A DNA stretch of 64,000 nucleotides from Acidobacteriaceae bacterium (GTDB lineage Bacteria > Acidobacteriota > Terriglobia > Terriglobales > Acidobacteriaceae): positions 1-64,000 of the forward strand of contig JASHNS010000034.1 of assembly GCA_030041515.1 (NCBI GenBank), read 5' to 3'. The notes beneath the pieces were generated by a model. The model searched no databases, was not told the origin of the DNA, and saw nothing but the letters and a program-made list of their open reading frames with translations. Within the stretch, counting starts at the first letter, position 1. The number at the start of each line of letters is the position of its first letter. Below are positions 41,885-51,135 of the stretch, one piece after another. Position numbers and translations under genes: made by a program.

Positions 41885-43062
41885 GTCATCTCCGCCCAGG
41901 CGGGCGAAAGCTCGCGCAGCTTCGGCACCACTTCAACGATCCGCTCCGCCACAAAATCGATCTCTTCTTCCGTGTTGAAGCGCCCGATGCCGAAGCGCAG
42001 CGTGCTGTGCGCATCGTCTTCGCTCAGCCCCATCGCACGCAGCACATGGGAGGGCTGAATCGAGGCCGAGGTGCACGCCGACCCGCTCGACACGGCCACA
42101 TCTTTCAGCCCCATCATCAGCGACTCGCTGTCCACTCCCTGGAAGGTCACGCTCAGATTGCCGGGCAGCCGATGCGTGGCCGAGCCGTTCACACGCACGC
42201 GTTCGAGCCCCGCCAGTAACTTCGTCCGCAGGCGCTCGCGCAAAACGCCCAGCCGAACGGTTTCCTCCGCCATTTCGCCCGCCGCCAGCGCACACGCCGC
42301 GCCCAGCCCCACAATGCCCGCAACATTGAGCGTGCCGGACCGCATGCCGCGCTCATGGCCGCCTCCATGCATCTGCTCGGCCACTTTCACGCCCCGCCGT
42401 ACGTACAGTGCGCCCACGCCCTTTGGCCCATAAATTTTGTGCCCTGAAAGCGAAAGCAGGTCGATCTTCGCGCGCGCGACGTCAACGGGAATCTTTCCCA
42501 CCGCCTGCGCCGCATCTGTGTGGAACAGCACGCCGCGCTCGCGGCACAGCACGCCAATCTCCTCGACCGGCTGCATGGTGCCCACCTCGTTGTTCGCCGC
42601 CATGATGCTCACCAGCAGCGCAGGCTCGTCGTCCAGCGCGCGCCGCAGCTCGTCCAGATCAACCAGTCCCTGCGCCGAAACCGGCAGCGTCGTCACGAGG
42701 CAGCCCTGCCTGCTCAGCCACCCGCACACGTCCAGTACCGCCTTGTGCTCGGTGGCCTGCGTGACGATGTGCAGCGGCCGGTCCGGCTGGCTTTGCCGCG
42801 CAGTTTCCACCACGCCCTTCAGCGCAACGTTGTTGCTCTCCGTCGCGCCGGAGGTAAAGACGATCTCCTTCGCCGTCGCCCCGATCAGTTGCGCCATCTG
42901 CGCCCGCGCCGTCTCCACAGCCTGCTCCGCGGCCCAGCCGAAGCTGTGGCTGTGGCTGGCCGCATTGCCGTACGTGCCGGTCAGGTACGGCATCATCGCC
43001 TCGAGGACGCGTGGATCCAACCGCGTGGTGGCATGGTTGTCCAAATAAATGGGTAGTCTCAT
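41881..43062 (-). CDS. iscS: Cysteine desulfurase IscS/NifS
   Basis: A 393-residue PLP enzyme that releases sulfur from cysteine for Fe-S clusters and tRNA thiolation. The PLP Lys is residue 209 (SGHKIYGPKG), the persulfide Cys is residue 330 (SSGSACTSA), and the start MRLPIYLDNHATTRLDP is that of the IscS/NifS class. ATG 43062 is chosen (GGGAG 5 nt upstream); the frame remains open to 43281 over the iscR end. It follows iscR by 35 nt. No iscU, hscA or hscB gene is nearby. Confidence 0.95.
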   Translation of the reverse strand: MRLPIYLDNHATTRLDPRVLEAMMPYLTGTYGNAASHSHSFGWAAEQAVETARAQMAQLIGATAKEIVFTSGATESNNVALKGVVETARQSQPDRPLHIVTQATEHKAVLDVCGWLSRQGCLVTTLPVSAQGLVDLDELRRALDDEPALLVSIMAANNEVGTMQPVEEIGVLCRERGVLFHTDAAQAVGKIPVDVARAKIDLLSLSGHKIYGPKGVGALYVRRGVKVAEQMHGGGHERGMRSGTLNVAGIVGLGAACALAAGEMAEETVRLGVLRERLRTKLLAGLERVRVNGSATHRLPGNLSVTFQGVDSESLMMGLKDVAVSSGSACTSASIQPSHVLRAMGLSEDDAHSTLRFGIGRFNTEEEIDFVAERIVEVVPKLRELSPAWAEMT

Positions 43063-43097
43063 CCCAACTCCCAATGGCATTGCCTGACTGGCGAGCC

Positions 43098-43556
43098 CTA
43101 CATTCGGATCGTGACCAGTTCCTGGCCGGGTCCCGATCGTGGTGCCGCGCCCGGCGTCTCCGCGAGGTCGGCGATGCTGATGTTGCGCAGCAGATCCGAA
43201 ATGCTGTCGTTCACACGCGCCAGCGGCTCTTTGATGGTGCAACTTTCGGTCAGGTCGCAGGAGCTCTGCGTCGCGCCGCACGATGTGATGAACAACGGCC
43301 CATCGATAGCGCGGATCACCTCGAACGCCGAAATCTCCCGCGGCGGCTTCTCAAGCGAGTAGCCTCCGCTCATGCCCGCATGCGAGCGCAGGATGCCCAC
43401 CTTCGCCAGCCTTTGTAGAATCTTCGCCAGCAGCTGCGGCGGAATGTGGTACGCCTCAGCGATATCGCGCGCGCTCAGCGAATCATCCACCGGGTGCTCG
43501 GCGAGATACTTCAGGGCCATCAGGCCGTAATCGGCTTTTTTGGTGAGCCGGAGCAT
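43098..43556 (-). CDS. iscR: Rrf2-family iron-sulfur regulator (IscR-like)
   Basis: A 152-residue winged-helix repressor. The HTH region (ADYGLMALKYLAEHP, SARDIAEAYHIPPQLLAKILQRLAKVGIL, GMSGGYSL) is classic Rrf2. Three Cys at 93, 100 and 106 (SCGATQSSCDLTESC) can hold a Fe-S cluster, as in IscR, NsrR and RsrR. Adjacency to iscS supports the IscR reading, with feedback on Fe-S assembly. A near-consensus promoter lies upstream (separate entry). Its own binding site could overlap that promoter, but I do not see a clear dyad. Confidence 0.9.
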   Translation of the reverse strand: MLRLTKKADYGLMALKYLAEHPVDDSLSARDIAEAYHIPPQLLAKILQRLAKVGILRSHAGMSGGYSLEKPPREISAFEVIRAIDGPLFITSCGATQSSCDLTESCTIKEPLARVNDSISDLLRNISIADLAETPGAAPRSGPGQELVTIRM

Positions 43557-43583
43557 AAAGGGCCGCAGGACGACCGTATCTCG

Positions 43584-43612
43584 ATTTTACGGGCCATGAC
43601 AAGCGAATTCAA
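43584..43612 (-). promoter_or_regulatory. Sigma70-type promoter of iscR-iscS
   Basis: On the minus strand TTGAAT (43612-43607) and TAAAAT (43589-43584) are spaced by exactly 17 nt. The start of transcription would be about 43577, leaving a leader of about 20 nt before ATG 43556. Confidence 0.5.
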
Positions 43613-43697
43613 TGGAATAGAGGCGTGGGCGCCCAGACGCGGAGACTTCACCCCCGAACCCGGGGATTCCGCGGGTAAGCCTCTGATTGCGGACTGC

Positions 43698-44177
43698 TTA
43701 TTCCTGCTTCAGCCGCTCGATCAGCTTCAGAGGATGAATCGGTTTGGCCAGCAGCTCGAATTCATAGCCCCGCCGCTGTCCTTCCAGCAGGATGTCCGAG
43801 ATGCCCGCCTGCCCGGAGAAGAGCAGGATCGTGAGCTGCGGATCCGTCTGGCGCAGGGTGATGGCCAATTCCACGCCATTCATGCGCGGCATCAGAACGT
43901 CGGAAAGAAGCCAGTGCGGATGGAACCTGCCGGCGGCTTCAAGAGCCTCCCAGCCATCGTAGGCGGCCATCGTCTCAAAGCCCGCGTTGCTCAGGATCTC
44001 CGCAATCGTATCCGCAATCAGCTTTTGGTCGTCCACCACCAGCACTTTGGTCCGGCTCAGCGCAGATTCGGGGTCCGGCGCGCGCGAGCTCATGGGAGCA
44101 CGCCGACTCTCTCCGGATTCGTTTCCCGCCAACGTGGATTTCGCGATGAACGGCATCAGCACAGAGCCCTCGGTCAA
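43698..44177 (-). CDS. Single-domain response regulator
   Basis: A 159-residue receiver protein with no output domain. After about 42 residues of Ser/Ala-rich lead, the CheY fold begins (TKVLVVDDQKLIADTIAEIL); the phospho-acceptor is Asp93 (LLSDVLMPRMNG), and the conserved Lys is in LLAKPIHPLK. TTG 44177 overlaps the stop of the histidine kinase gene (TTGA); ATG 44156 and ATG 44093 are in-frame alternatives, the last removing the lead. It is the probable partner of the kinase and could act in a phosphorelay or by protein contact. Confidence 0.85.
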   Translation of the reverse strand: MTEGSVLMPFIAKSTLAGNESGESRRAPMSSRAPDPESALSRTKVLVVDDQKLIADTIAEILSNAGFETMAAYDGWEALEAAGRFHPHWLLSDVLMPRMNGVELAITLRQTDPQLTILLFSGQAGISDILLEGQRRGYEFELLAKPIHPLKLIERLKQE

Positions 44178-45847
44178 CGTGTTTTTCCTTTCTCGTCGTC
44201 CGCGTCTTTCGGATGGGCGAAGGGCAAAAAAATCGTAACGGTAGTCCCGGAGGCATTGTGGCTCGTGCTGCTGGTCAGGGACACCTGACCGCCGCGCCGT
44301 TCCACCAGTTGACGCACGACCCAGAGTCCGATTCCCGTGCCGAGATTTCCCTTGGTTGTGAAGAACGGCTCAAAGATCCTGTCGAGATTCGCTGGATCGA
44401 TGCCCCTGCCGTTGTCCTGAATCACAACCTGGATGCCGTCCTTCGACCCGCTGAAAACCTTCCGGCTGGAAACCTTCAGAACGCCGCCCTCCGGCATCGC
44501 GTCGATGGCATTGGCGATGAGGTTGGAGAAGATCTGGAGCACCTCTCCTTTGCTGACGAAGATCTTTTGCAGATCGTCGTAGCGCGTATCCACGGCAATT
44601 TCCGCCGACATCATCCTGGCGCCATAAACGGTCAGAACGTTGTCGAGCAGGTCGTGAATGTGGAGCGCCACGGGCGCCGACGTGTCCTTGTAGTACCCCA
44701 GGGTCTGCCGCGCGATGTGCGCGACCCGCTCCAGTTCCTCTTCCGCGGTGGTCAGCAGCTTCGAGGCCTTGCTCTCGGGCGCGCAGTTCTGCCGGGCCAG
44801 GAAAATCAGGTTCACCAGCGATTCCAGCGGATTGTTGATTTCGTGAGCGACCGCGGCTGCCATTCTGCCGGTAGCGGCCAGCTTCTCCGACTGCAGCAGC
44901 AGATTCTCGATTTTCTTTTTGTCGGAGATGTCCCGCGCGATTTTCGACGCCCCGATGATCTTCCCCGAGGCATCCCGGATGGGAGAAATATTGACCGAGA
45001 TATCGAAGACTTCTCCGTTCTTCCTCCTGCGCCTGGTTTCGTAATGATGAATTTGCTCGCCCCGGCGCAGCTTGCCAAGAATTTCGTCTTCCTCGTATTT
45101 CAGTTCCTCGGGAAACAGGCGGAGGATGGGCGCCCCGATCATTTCTTCCGCGGTGTAGCCAAACATGTGCAACGCGCCCTGATTCCAGGTTTTGACAATC
45201 CCGTTCAGGTCCTTGCTGATGATCGCGTCGTCTGCCGACTCAACAATCGCTGCCAGGCGGAACCGGCTCTCGTCGAATCGTCGCCGCTCCGTGATGTCCC
45301 GAGCAATCTTCGACGCCGCGATGATTCTTCCGGCCTCGTCCCGAATCGGCGAGATGGTCACGGAGATCGGAAAGCGCTCTCCGCTTTTCTTCATCCGGAT
45401 CGTCTCATAGTGTTCGATCCGCTCGCCGGCCCGGATCTTTCCCAGGATCTCTTCCTCTTCGAAGTGAAGTTCCGGCGGGATCACCGTCAAAATCGGCTTG
45501 CCGATCATTTCCTCCGCCGTATAGCCGAACAGGCGAGCCGCCCCGAGATTCCAACTGATCACGATACCGTTCAGATTTTTGCTGACGATCGCGTCATCCG
45601 ATGAATCGACAATCGCGGCCAGATGGAGGCGCGGATCGACGGTCACGCGTTCGGTGACCTGCAGCTGGCGGCTGGGGAGCGGCGTCGGTTCAGCGGTCAA
45701 CGGGAAAGGCTCCGTTCTGGGCACGGCGGCTGGGAGATTTTCTTCCGGTGAAAGCCTCGCGCGCGGCGCCAGAAACAGAAGACGAGATGCGTGGGTCGAG
45801 AAGCATGCAACGATCGACCTCAGGCCGATACAACGTGGGATGTGCAA
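44174..45847 (-). CDS. PAS-PAS sensor histidine kinase
   Basis: A cytoplasmic-looking kinase of up to 557 residues. Two PAS domains (about 76-190 and 198-312) are roughly two thirds identical, a recent internal duplication. A HisKA helix with phospho-acceptor His335 (AAVAHEINNPLESLV) and a HATPase domain (IFSNLIANAIDAMP, DNGRGIDPANLDRIFEPFFTTK, GTGIGLWVVRQL) follow. No clear transmembrane segment is seen. The TTG start at 45847 is weak; GTG 45646 just before PAS1 is a plausible alternative. Coupled to the single-domain receiver gene. Confidence 0.88.
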   Translation of the reverse strand: MHIPRCIGLRSIVACFSTHASRLLFLAPRARLSPEENLPAAVPRTEPFPLTAEPTPLPSRQLQVTERVTVDPRLHLAAIVDSSDDAIVSKNLNGIVISWNLGAARLFGYTAEEMIGKPILTVIPPELHFEEEEILGKIRAGERIEHYETIRMKKSGERFPISVTISPIRDEAGRIIAASKIARDITERRRFDESRFRLAAIVESADDAIISKDLNGIVKTWNQGALHMFGYTAEEMIGAPILRLFPEELKYEEDEILGKLRRGEQIHHYETRRRRKNGEVFDISVNISPIRDASGKIIGASKIARDISDKKKIENLLLQSEKLAATGRMAAAVAHEINNPLESLVNLIFLARQNCAPESKASKLLTTAEEELERVAHIARQTLGYYKDTSAPVALHIHDLLDNVLTVYGARMMSAEIAVDTRYDDLQKIFVSKGEVLQIFSNLIANAIDAMPEGGVLKVSSRKVFSGSKDGIQVVIQDNGRGIDPANLDRIFEPFFTTKGNLGTGIGLWVVRQLVERRGGQVSLTSSTSHNASGTTVTIFLPFAHPKDADDEKGKTR

Positions 45848-45974
45848 GGCCTACACCCGGTTGGCCCATGACAACCCTCTTTCTCCGCGCCTAAGATGAA
45901 GAGGTTTGATCGTTTCCGGCCAGTCGCTCCTGTCTCTTCCACTCCTTCACGCTGCAAAACCCAGGAGATGCCGC

Positions 45975-48302
45975 ATGTTCTCTTCGCCTGCTGGTCTTCG
46001 TTCCGGAAAATTTCCGAAACTCGTTCGCTTCGTCTGCCCTGTTCTGCTGGCGCTGTTCACGGTTGGCATCGGTTCGCTGGCCGCACAGAACGCCGCGCCC
46101 GTCTCGAGCGTCGATCCGCTGATCGGAACAGGTACCGGTCCTGGTGACAGCATCAATCTGTTCCCCGGACCCACCATGCCCTTCGGCATGGTGCAGCTCA
46201 GCCCGGACACCGAAAGCAACGGTTTCGGCTATCACTTTTATCAGGACACCATCCAGGGCTTCAGCATGACGCACATGAGCGGCGTGGGCTGCCCTGACGA
46301 AGGCGATGTCTTCTTCACCGCGACCACCGGCCCGGTCCAGACTCAGACCGCCGATTTCCAGTCGCCCTACTCGCACAGCAACGAGGAAGCCTCGCCGGGC
46401 TACTACGGCGTCCAGCTCTCGCGCTGGAACATCAATGCCGAGCTGACCGCGACGGACCGCACCGGCGCAGTGCGCTTTACGTTTCCCGCCGGGCAGCCCG
46501 CCAACGTTCTCCTTCCCATCAGCCACACGCTCAACTACACCGCGGGCGCACACGTGCAGGTGGTGGGCAATCGTACCATTCAGGGCTATGTTGAAAACCG
46601 CGCCTTCTGCGGCGACCACCAGACTTATCGCGTTTATTTCGTGATGACTTTCGACCGGCCGTTCGCCTCGTTCGGCACGTGGAACGGCACGACACATGAG
46701 CCCGGCGCACCGTCAGACGGCACGAGGGAGGCAACGCAGGATGACCATGACGGCTGGATCGGCGCCTACGCAACCTGGCCGGCGCAGTCCCACGCACAAA
46801 CCGTCGAGGCTAAGATCGGCATTTCCTATGTGGATCTGGCCGGCGCGAAACACAATCTGGCCGCCGAAGCTGCCGGCAAAAGCTTTTCGGAGATTCGCCG
46901 TGCCAACGAGGCCGCGTGGAACCACGATCTCGGCGTGGTCGACGTTTCCGGAGGAACTCCTGTCGAGCGCACCGTCTTCTACACAGCGCTGTATCACAGC
47001 CTGATGATGCCCAGCATCATCAGCGACGCGGACGGCCGCTATCTCGGCTTCGACGGCAAGATCCATCACGTGGCGGCGGGTCACGAGATTTACGCCAACT
47101 GGTCCGGATGGGATATCTACCGCAGCGAGATGCCGCTGCTGGCGCTGGTCGCGCCGCGCCGCACTGAGGATATGGCGCAGTCTGTAGTGCTGATGTACCA
47201 GCAGGGCGGATGGGTCGGCCGCTGGCCGCAGATCAACCTTTACACCAACGTGATGGCGGGCAGCCCGCTCTCGGTCGTACTCGCCACGGCGTGGCTCGAC
47301 GGACTGCACGGCTTCGATATGAAGTCCGCGTGGCGGGGAATGTATGAGGACGCCACCGAGGCTCCGCCCCCCGGCAAGCCCTACGCCGGCGAGGCAGCCA
47401 TCGACTGGATCAACAAGGTCCACTACGTGCCCAACGACAAGATGAAGTACGGCTCCGTCTCCCAGATTCAGGAAGACGCGATTGCCTACGCCTCGCTTTA
47501 TCGGCTCGGCGTGGCGCTCGGCAAAAACGATGCGGCCAAAACCATGTACGATCGCGCTCTCTATTACCGCAACGTCTTCAACCCGGAGGATAAGTTCTTC
47601 CGCCCGCGCGACGCCGACGGCCAGTGGGTGCCAAACTTCGATCCCAAACAGGAAGAACACGGATTCATCGAGGGCTCCGGCTGGCACTATCAGTGGATGG
47701 AACCCGCAGATCTCGCGTGGGTCGTCCAGGCCATGGGACCGGACCTCTTCAATCAGCGGCTGTCACACTTCTTCGACTACAAAAAACCCGGCTGGTACGG
47801 CGGCTACTACAACCCCTACAACGAGACGGACCTCGAAGCGCCGTTTGAGTTCAACTTCTCGGGCCAGCCCTGGAACTCGCAGCGGGTCGTCCGCCGCGTT
47901 CTTGCTGAGAACTACACGGCCTCGCCGGATGGCATCCCCGGCAACGACGATGCCGGCGAAATGTCCTCGTGGGCGGTGATGAGCATGATGGGTCTCTACT
48001 CGGTCGACCCGGCCAGCCTCGCGTATGAGCTGGTCAGCCCCGTCTTCCCGCGCATCGTGGTGCACCTGCACCCGCCGTATCAGGGCGGAACATTCACCAT
48101 CGAGACCTCGGCCGATCCGGACAGCACGCCCTACATCGCGAAGGTCGCGCTGGATGGACGAATGCACGCGCAGAACTGGATCGACTTCCACGACATCACG
48201 CGCGGCGGCACGCTGCGTTTCACCCTCGCGGCGCAGCCGGATCAGTCCTGGGGCGCGGCTCCCGAAGATGCGCCGCCGTCGCTGAGCCAGTCGAAACCGT
48301 AG
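45975..48302 (+). CDS. Secreted glycoside hydrolase family 92 alpha-mannosidase
   Basis: A 775-residue exported enzyme of the GH92 exo-alpha-mannosidase family, calcium-dependent inverting enzymes that trim mannose from N-glycans or fungal mannans. A signal peptide (KLVRFVCPVLLALFTVGIGSLAAQ) is followed by VDPLIGTGTGPGDSINLFPGPTMPFGMVQLSPDT, MTHMSGVGCPDEGD, SHSNEEASPGYYGVQL and, near the end, GNDDAGEMSSWAVMSMMGLY. ATG 45975 has AGGAG 7 nt upstream, ruling for it over the more upstream frame. Mannan from fungal walls is a likely substrate in soil. Convergent with hemL. Confidence 0.93.
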   Translation: MFSSPAGLRSGKFPKLVRFVCPVLLALFTVGIGSLAAQNAAPVSSVDPLIGTGTGPGDSINLFPGPTMPFGMVQLSPDTESNGFGYHFYQDTIQGFSMTHMSGVGCPDEGDVFFTATTGPVQTQTADFQSPYSHSNEEASPGYYGVQLSRWNINAELTATDRTGAVRFTFPAGQPANVLLPISHTLNYTAGAHVQVVGNRTIQGYVENRAFCGDHQTYRVYFVMTFDRPFASFGTWNGTTHEPGAPSDGTREATQDDHDGWIGAYATWPAQSHAQTVEAKIGISYVDLAGAKHNLAAEAAGKSFSEIRRANEAAWNHDLGVVDVSGGTPVERTVFYTALYHSLMMPSIISDADGRYLGFDGKIHHVAAGHEIYANWSGWDIYRSEMPLLALVAPRRTEDMAQSVVLMYQQGGWVGRWPQINLYTNVMAGSPLSVVLATAWLDGLHGFDMKSAWRGMYEDATEAPPPGKPYAGEAAIDWINKVHYVPNDKMKYGSVSQIQEDAIAYASLYRLGVALGKNDAAKTMYDRALYYRNVFNPEDKFFRPRDADGQWVPNFDPKQEEHGFIEGSGWHYQWMEPADLAWVVQAMGPDLFNQRLSHFFDYKKPGWYGGYYNPYNETDLEAPFEFNFSGQPWNSQRVVRRVLAENYTASPDGIPGNDDAGEMSSWAVMSMMGLYSVDPASLAYELVSPVFPRIVVHLHPPYQGGTFTIETSADPDSTPYIAKVALDGRMHAQNWIDFHDITRGGTLRFTLAAQPDQSWGAAPEDAPPSLSQSKP

Positions 48303-48311
48303 CTACTGACC

Positions 48312-49613
48312 TTATGAGGCGGCCGCGCTGAAGGCCTGGCGCGCCGCCTCGATCGTCTGCCGCACATCGTCGTCGGTGTGCGCCGTGCTCACAAACGCCG
48401 CCTCGAACTGCGACGGCGGCAGCCACACGCCGGCCTCGAGCATGGCGCGATGAAAAGCCGCGAAACGGCGCGTGTCGCATCGCGCCGCGCCGGCAAAGTC
48501 CCGTACCGGCTCCGCGGTAAAGAACCACGTAAACATCGCGCCGACGCGATTTGTCGTCAGCGGAACGCCCACGCTCGCAGCGGTCGCAGCCACGCCGTCC
48601 GCCACGCTCGCGCTCAGCCGCTCCAGGCGCGGATAAACTTCCGCTCGGTGTTCACGAAGATAGCCGAGCGTCGCCAGGCCCGCCGCCATCGCCAGCGGAT
48701 TCCCGCTCAGCGTGCCCGCTTGATACACCGGACCCAGCGGCGCCAACCGATCCATGATCTCTGCGCGTCCGCCGAACGCCCCGCACGGCAGGCCGCCGCC
48801 CAGGATCTTGCCCATCGTCGTCAGATCCGGGCGAATCCCATACAGTTCCTGCGCCCCGCCCAGCGCCACGCGAAATCCCGTCATCACCTCGTCGAAGATC
48901 AGCAGCGCGCCCTCGCGCTCGGTGATCCGCCGCAGCGCCTGCAAATATCCATCCGCCGGCGGAATGCATCCCGCATTCCCCACCACCGGCTCCACAATCA
49001 CACAGGCAATCTCGCCGTTGTGCGCCAGGAACGCCGCATCCACCGCGGCCTCGTCGTTGTACGGCAGGGCCAGCGTGAAGTGCGCCGTCTCCTCCGGCAC
49101 GCCCGCCGATCCCGGAATCCCAAACGTTGCCACGCCCGACCCGGCCTTCACCAGCAGCCCGTCCGCGTGGCCGTGGTAGCAGCCCTCAAACTTCACCACG
49201 TATTTTCGCCCCGTGAACGCGCGCGCCAGCCGGATCGCCGACATCGTCGCCTCGGTCCCGGAACTCACAAAGCGCAGCTTCTCGATCGACGGCCAGATCG
49301 ACACCACCAGCTCCGCCAGATCGCCCTCGGCCGCCGTCGACGCGCCAAAGCTAGCGCTCCGCGCCGCCGCCGCGCGAATCGCCTCCACCACCGGTGGAAA
49401 CGCGTGCCCCAGAATCATCGGCCCCCACGACCCGAAGTAGTCGATGTACCGGTTGCCGTCGGCGTCCCACAGATAGGCGCCCTCGGCGCGCTCCACAAAA
49501 GGCGGCGCGCCGCCCACCGCGCGAAACGCACGCACCGGCGAGTTCACTCCGCCGGGAAACAGCTTCTCCGCCCGCAGCCGCAGGCTCTCTGACCGTCCCA
49601 TTGTGCGCGACAT
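48312..49613 (-). CDS. hemL: Glutamate-1-semialdehyde 2,1-aminomutase HemL
   Basis: PLP/PMP enzyme that converts glutamate-1-semialdehyde to 5-aminolevulinate, the step after HemA. The 433 residues show [18 protein letters not shown], the [13 protein letters not shown] block, [29 protein letters not shown] (Asp binding the pyridine nitrogen) and [18 protein letters not shown] with the PLP Lys. ATG 49613 is chosen; TATACT stands 7 nt upstream and no Shine-Dalgarno is seen, so the message may be leaderless. ATG 49601 is an alternative. It lies about 29 kb from the hemXACD operon, so regulation of the two may differ. Confidence 0.96.
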   Translation of the reverse strand: MSRTMGRSESLRLRAEKLFPGGVNSPVRAFRAVGGAPPFVERAEGAYLWDADGNRYIDYFGSWGPMILGHAFPPVVEAIRAAAARSASFGASTAAEGDLAELVVSIWPSIEKLRFVSSGTEATMSAIRLARAFTGRKYVVKFEGCYHGHADGLLVKAGSGVATFGIPGSAGVPEETAHFTLALPYNDEAAVDAAFLAHNGEIACVIVEPVVGNAGCIPPADGYLQALRRITEREGALLIFDEVMTGFRVALGGAQELYGIRPDLTTMGKILGGGLPCGAFGGRAEIMDRLAPLGPVYQAGTLSGNPLAMAAGLATLGYLREHRAEVYPRLERLSASVADGVAATAASVGVPLTTNRVGAMFTWFFTAEPVRDFAGAARCDTRRFAAFHRAMLEAGVWLPPSQFEAAFVSTAHTDDDVRQTIEAARQAFSAAAS

Positions 49614-49620
49614 GGAATTC

Positions 49621-49626
49621 AGTATA
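49621..49626 (-). promoter_or_regulatory. -10 element placed for leaderless hemL transcription
   Basis: TATACT on the minus strand lies 7 nt before the hemL ATG 49613 with GAATTCC between. No ribosome binding site is present. The layout mirrors that of rsh. Confidence 0.45.
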
Positions 49627-49846
49627 GGAGGCCGCCCTGTCTCCTGCCTCCTGAAATGATGACAGTCGCGTCGCTCATCAGTGATACTGGAGGCCCGGAA
49701 ATGCACGTGCACCCGAGGTCCTCATCTGCGCCGCTCTCCGCCGTCTCGCCAACGCGCAGAAAACAAGCCGCATCCTATTCGAGTCCTTCAGTCTCCGGTA
49801 TCTCCCTCAGGTCTCCCAAATTTCAGGAAGGAATTCATCCGCGTCC

Positions 49847-50725
49847 ATGACCAGCACCAAAGTGCGTAAGGCTATCTTCCCCGCTGCCGGCTTCGGCACT
49901 CGTTTTTTGCCCGCCACCAAGTCCATCCCCAAGGAAATGCTGGCACTGGTCGACAAGCCTATCATCCAGTACGGCGTCGAAGAGGCCCTGGCTGCGGGCT
50001 GCGACCAGATCGTCATCGTTACAGGACGCGGCAAATCTGCGATCGAAGATTACTTCGACATCAGCTATGAGCTTGAAAACACGCTCGAGAAGCGCGGCAA
50101 GATGGACCTGCTCGCCGTCAGCCGCCAGGTCTCACAGATGGTCCGCCTTTCCTACGTGCGCCAGAAAGAAGCTCTCGGCCTCGGCCACGCCGTCCTGATG
50201 GCCCGCGATCTGGTCGGTGACGAGCCCTTTGCCGTCATTCTTCCCGACGACGTGATCGACGCACCCACTCCCTGCCTGAAGCAGATGGTCGACGCGTACG
50301 ATAAGACGCATTCCTCCATTCTCGCGACGCAGAGGATCGAGGGCGACGCCATCTCTGCCTATGGCGTGCTGGATGGCAAGGAGGACCCCTCCGATGCGCG
50401 CCTCTTTAACGTCAGCGATCTGGTGGAAAAACCCCGGCCAAAGGAAGCGCCATCCAACCGCGCCATCATCGGCCGCTATATTCTTACGCCCGCCATTTTC
50501 GAAGTGCTGGAGCGCACTCCGCTCGGCGCGGGCGGCGAACTCCAGCTTACTGACGGCATCAAGCGCCTGCTCGCCACCGAGAAAGTTTACGGCTACAGTT
50601 TCGAGGGCACCCGCTACGACGCGGGCGACAAACTCGGCATGCTGAAGGCCACTGTCGACTTCGCTCTGAAGCGTGACGACCTCGGCCCACAGTTCCGGGC
50701 CTATCTCAAATCGCTCAAGCTCTGA
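49847..50725 (+). CDS. galU: UTP-glucose-1-phosphate uridylyltransferase GalU
   Basis: A 292-residue enzyme making UDP-glucose for glycan and polysaccharide synthesis. The nucleotide-binding start AIFPAAGFGTRFLPATKSIPKEMLALVDKPIIQYGVEEA and the FAVILPDDVID, LVEKPRPKEAPSNRAIIGRYILTP and FEGTRYDAGDKLGML blocks are those of GalU. ATG 49847 follows AGGAAGGA, but at an unusually long distance of about 14 nt. The 233 nt before the gene hold no other ORF that I would support; an imperfect GGAGGC/GCCTCC repeat lies at 49626-49652. Confidence 0.95.
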   Translation: MTSTKVRKAIFPAAGFGTRFLPATKSIPKEMLALVDKPIIQYGVEEALAAGCDQIVIVTGRGKSAIEDYFDISYELENTLEKRGKMDLLAVSRQVSQMVRLSYVRQKEALGLGHAVLMARDLVGDEPFAVILPDDVIDAPTPCLKQMVDAYDKTHSSILATQRIEGDAISAYGVLDGKEDPSDARLFNVSDLVEKPRPKEAPSNRAIIGRYILTPAIFEVLERTPLGAGGELQLTDGIKRLLATEKVYGYSFEGTRYDAGDKLGMLKATVDFALKRDDLGPQFRAYLKSLKL

Positions 50726-50768
50726 CCTGCCGGCGAGAGGGCAGACGCCCGTTGAAGGACCAGCGCCG

Positions 50769-51122
50769 ATGATTCCAGTCAAGAGCCTCGATCTGTTCGC
50801 CGGAATTCCGGTTCGCGATTACGCGCATGCCCTCCCGTGGTACGAACGGCTGCTCGGATCCGCGCCCGCCTTCTTTCCGCTCGCAACAGAAGCCGTGTGG
50901 GAACTGGCGGAACATCGCTACCTCTATATCGTCCAGATACCGGAAATCGCCGGCCGCGCCAGACACACGATCTTCGTCAGCGATCTCGATGCTTTTGCCG
51001 ATCAGATTGCCAAGCGCGGGATGGAGCCGGCAAAACGGGAAACCCTCCCCAACCGCGTACGCAAGTTGACGTATCGAGACCCTGACGGAAACGAGATCAG
51101 CTTTGGCGGCGCTGCCGCCTGA
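50769..51122 (+). CDS. VOC-superfamily (glyoxalase-like) protein
   Basis: A 117-residue protein with a paired beta-alpha-beta-beta-beta pattern: FAGIPVRDYAHALPWYERLLGSAP at the N-terminus and YRDPDGNEISFGG at the C-terminus, the usual VOC signature. Members include glyoxalases, dioxygenases and resistance proteins; the possible metal ligands are incomplete, so activity cannot be assigned. ATG 50769 is chosen because the domain starts there, with GAAGGA about 10 nt upstream. It follows galU after 43 nt and converges with the von Willebrand-like gene. Confidence 0.82.
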   Translation: MIPVKSLDLFAGIPVRDYAHALPWYERLLGSAPAFFPLATEAVWELAEHRYLYIVQIPEIAGRARHTIFVSDLDAFADQIAKRGMEPAKRETLPNRVRKLTYRDPDGNEISFGGAAA

Positions 51123-51135
51123 GCCCGCCGTCCCG

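Noticed and set aside
44213-45604. Plus-strand ORF of 463 codons opposite the histidine kinase
   Set aside because: Arises from codon bias of the kinase gene on the other strand; no motifs.
49626-49652. GGAGGC/GCCTCC repeat between hemL and galU
   Set aside because: 7-bp arms in a purine/pyrimidine-biased stretch with a loose loop; not distinguishable from background.
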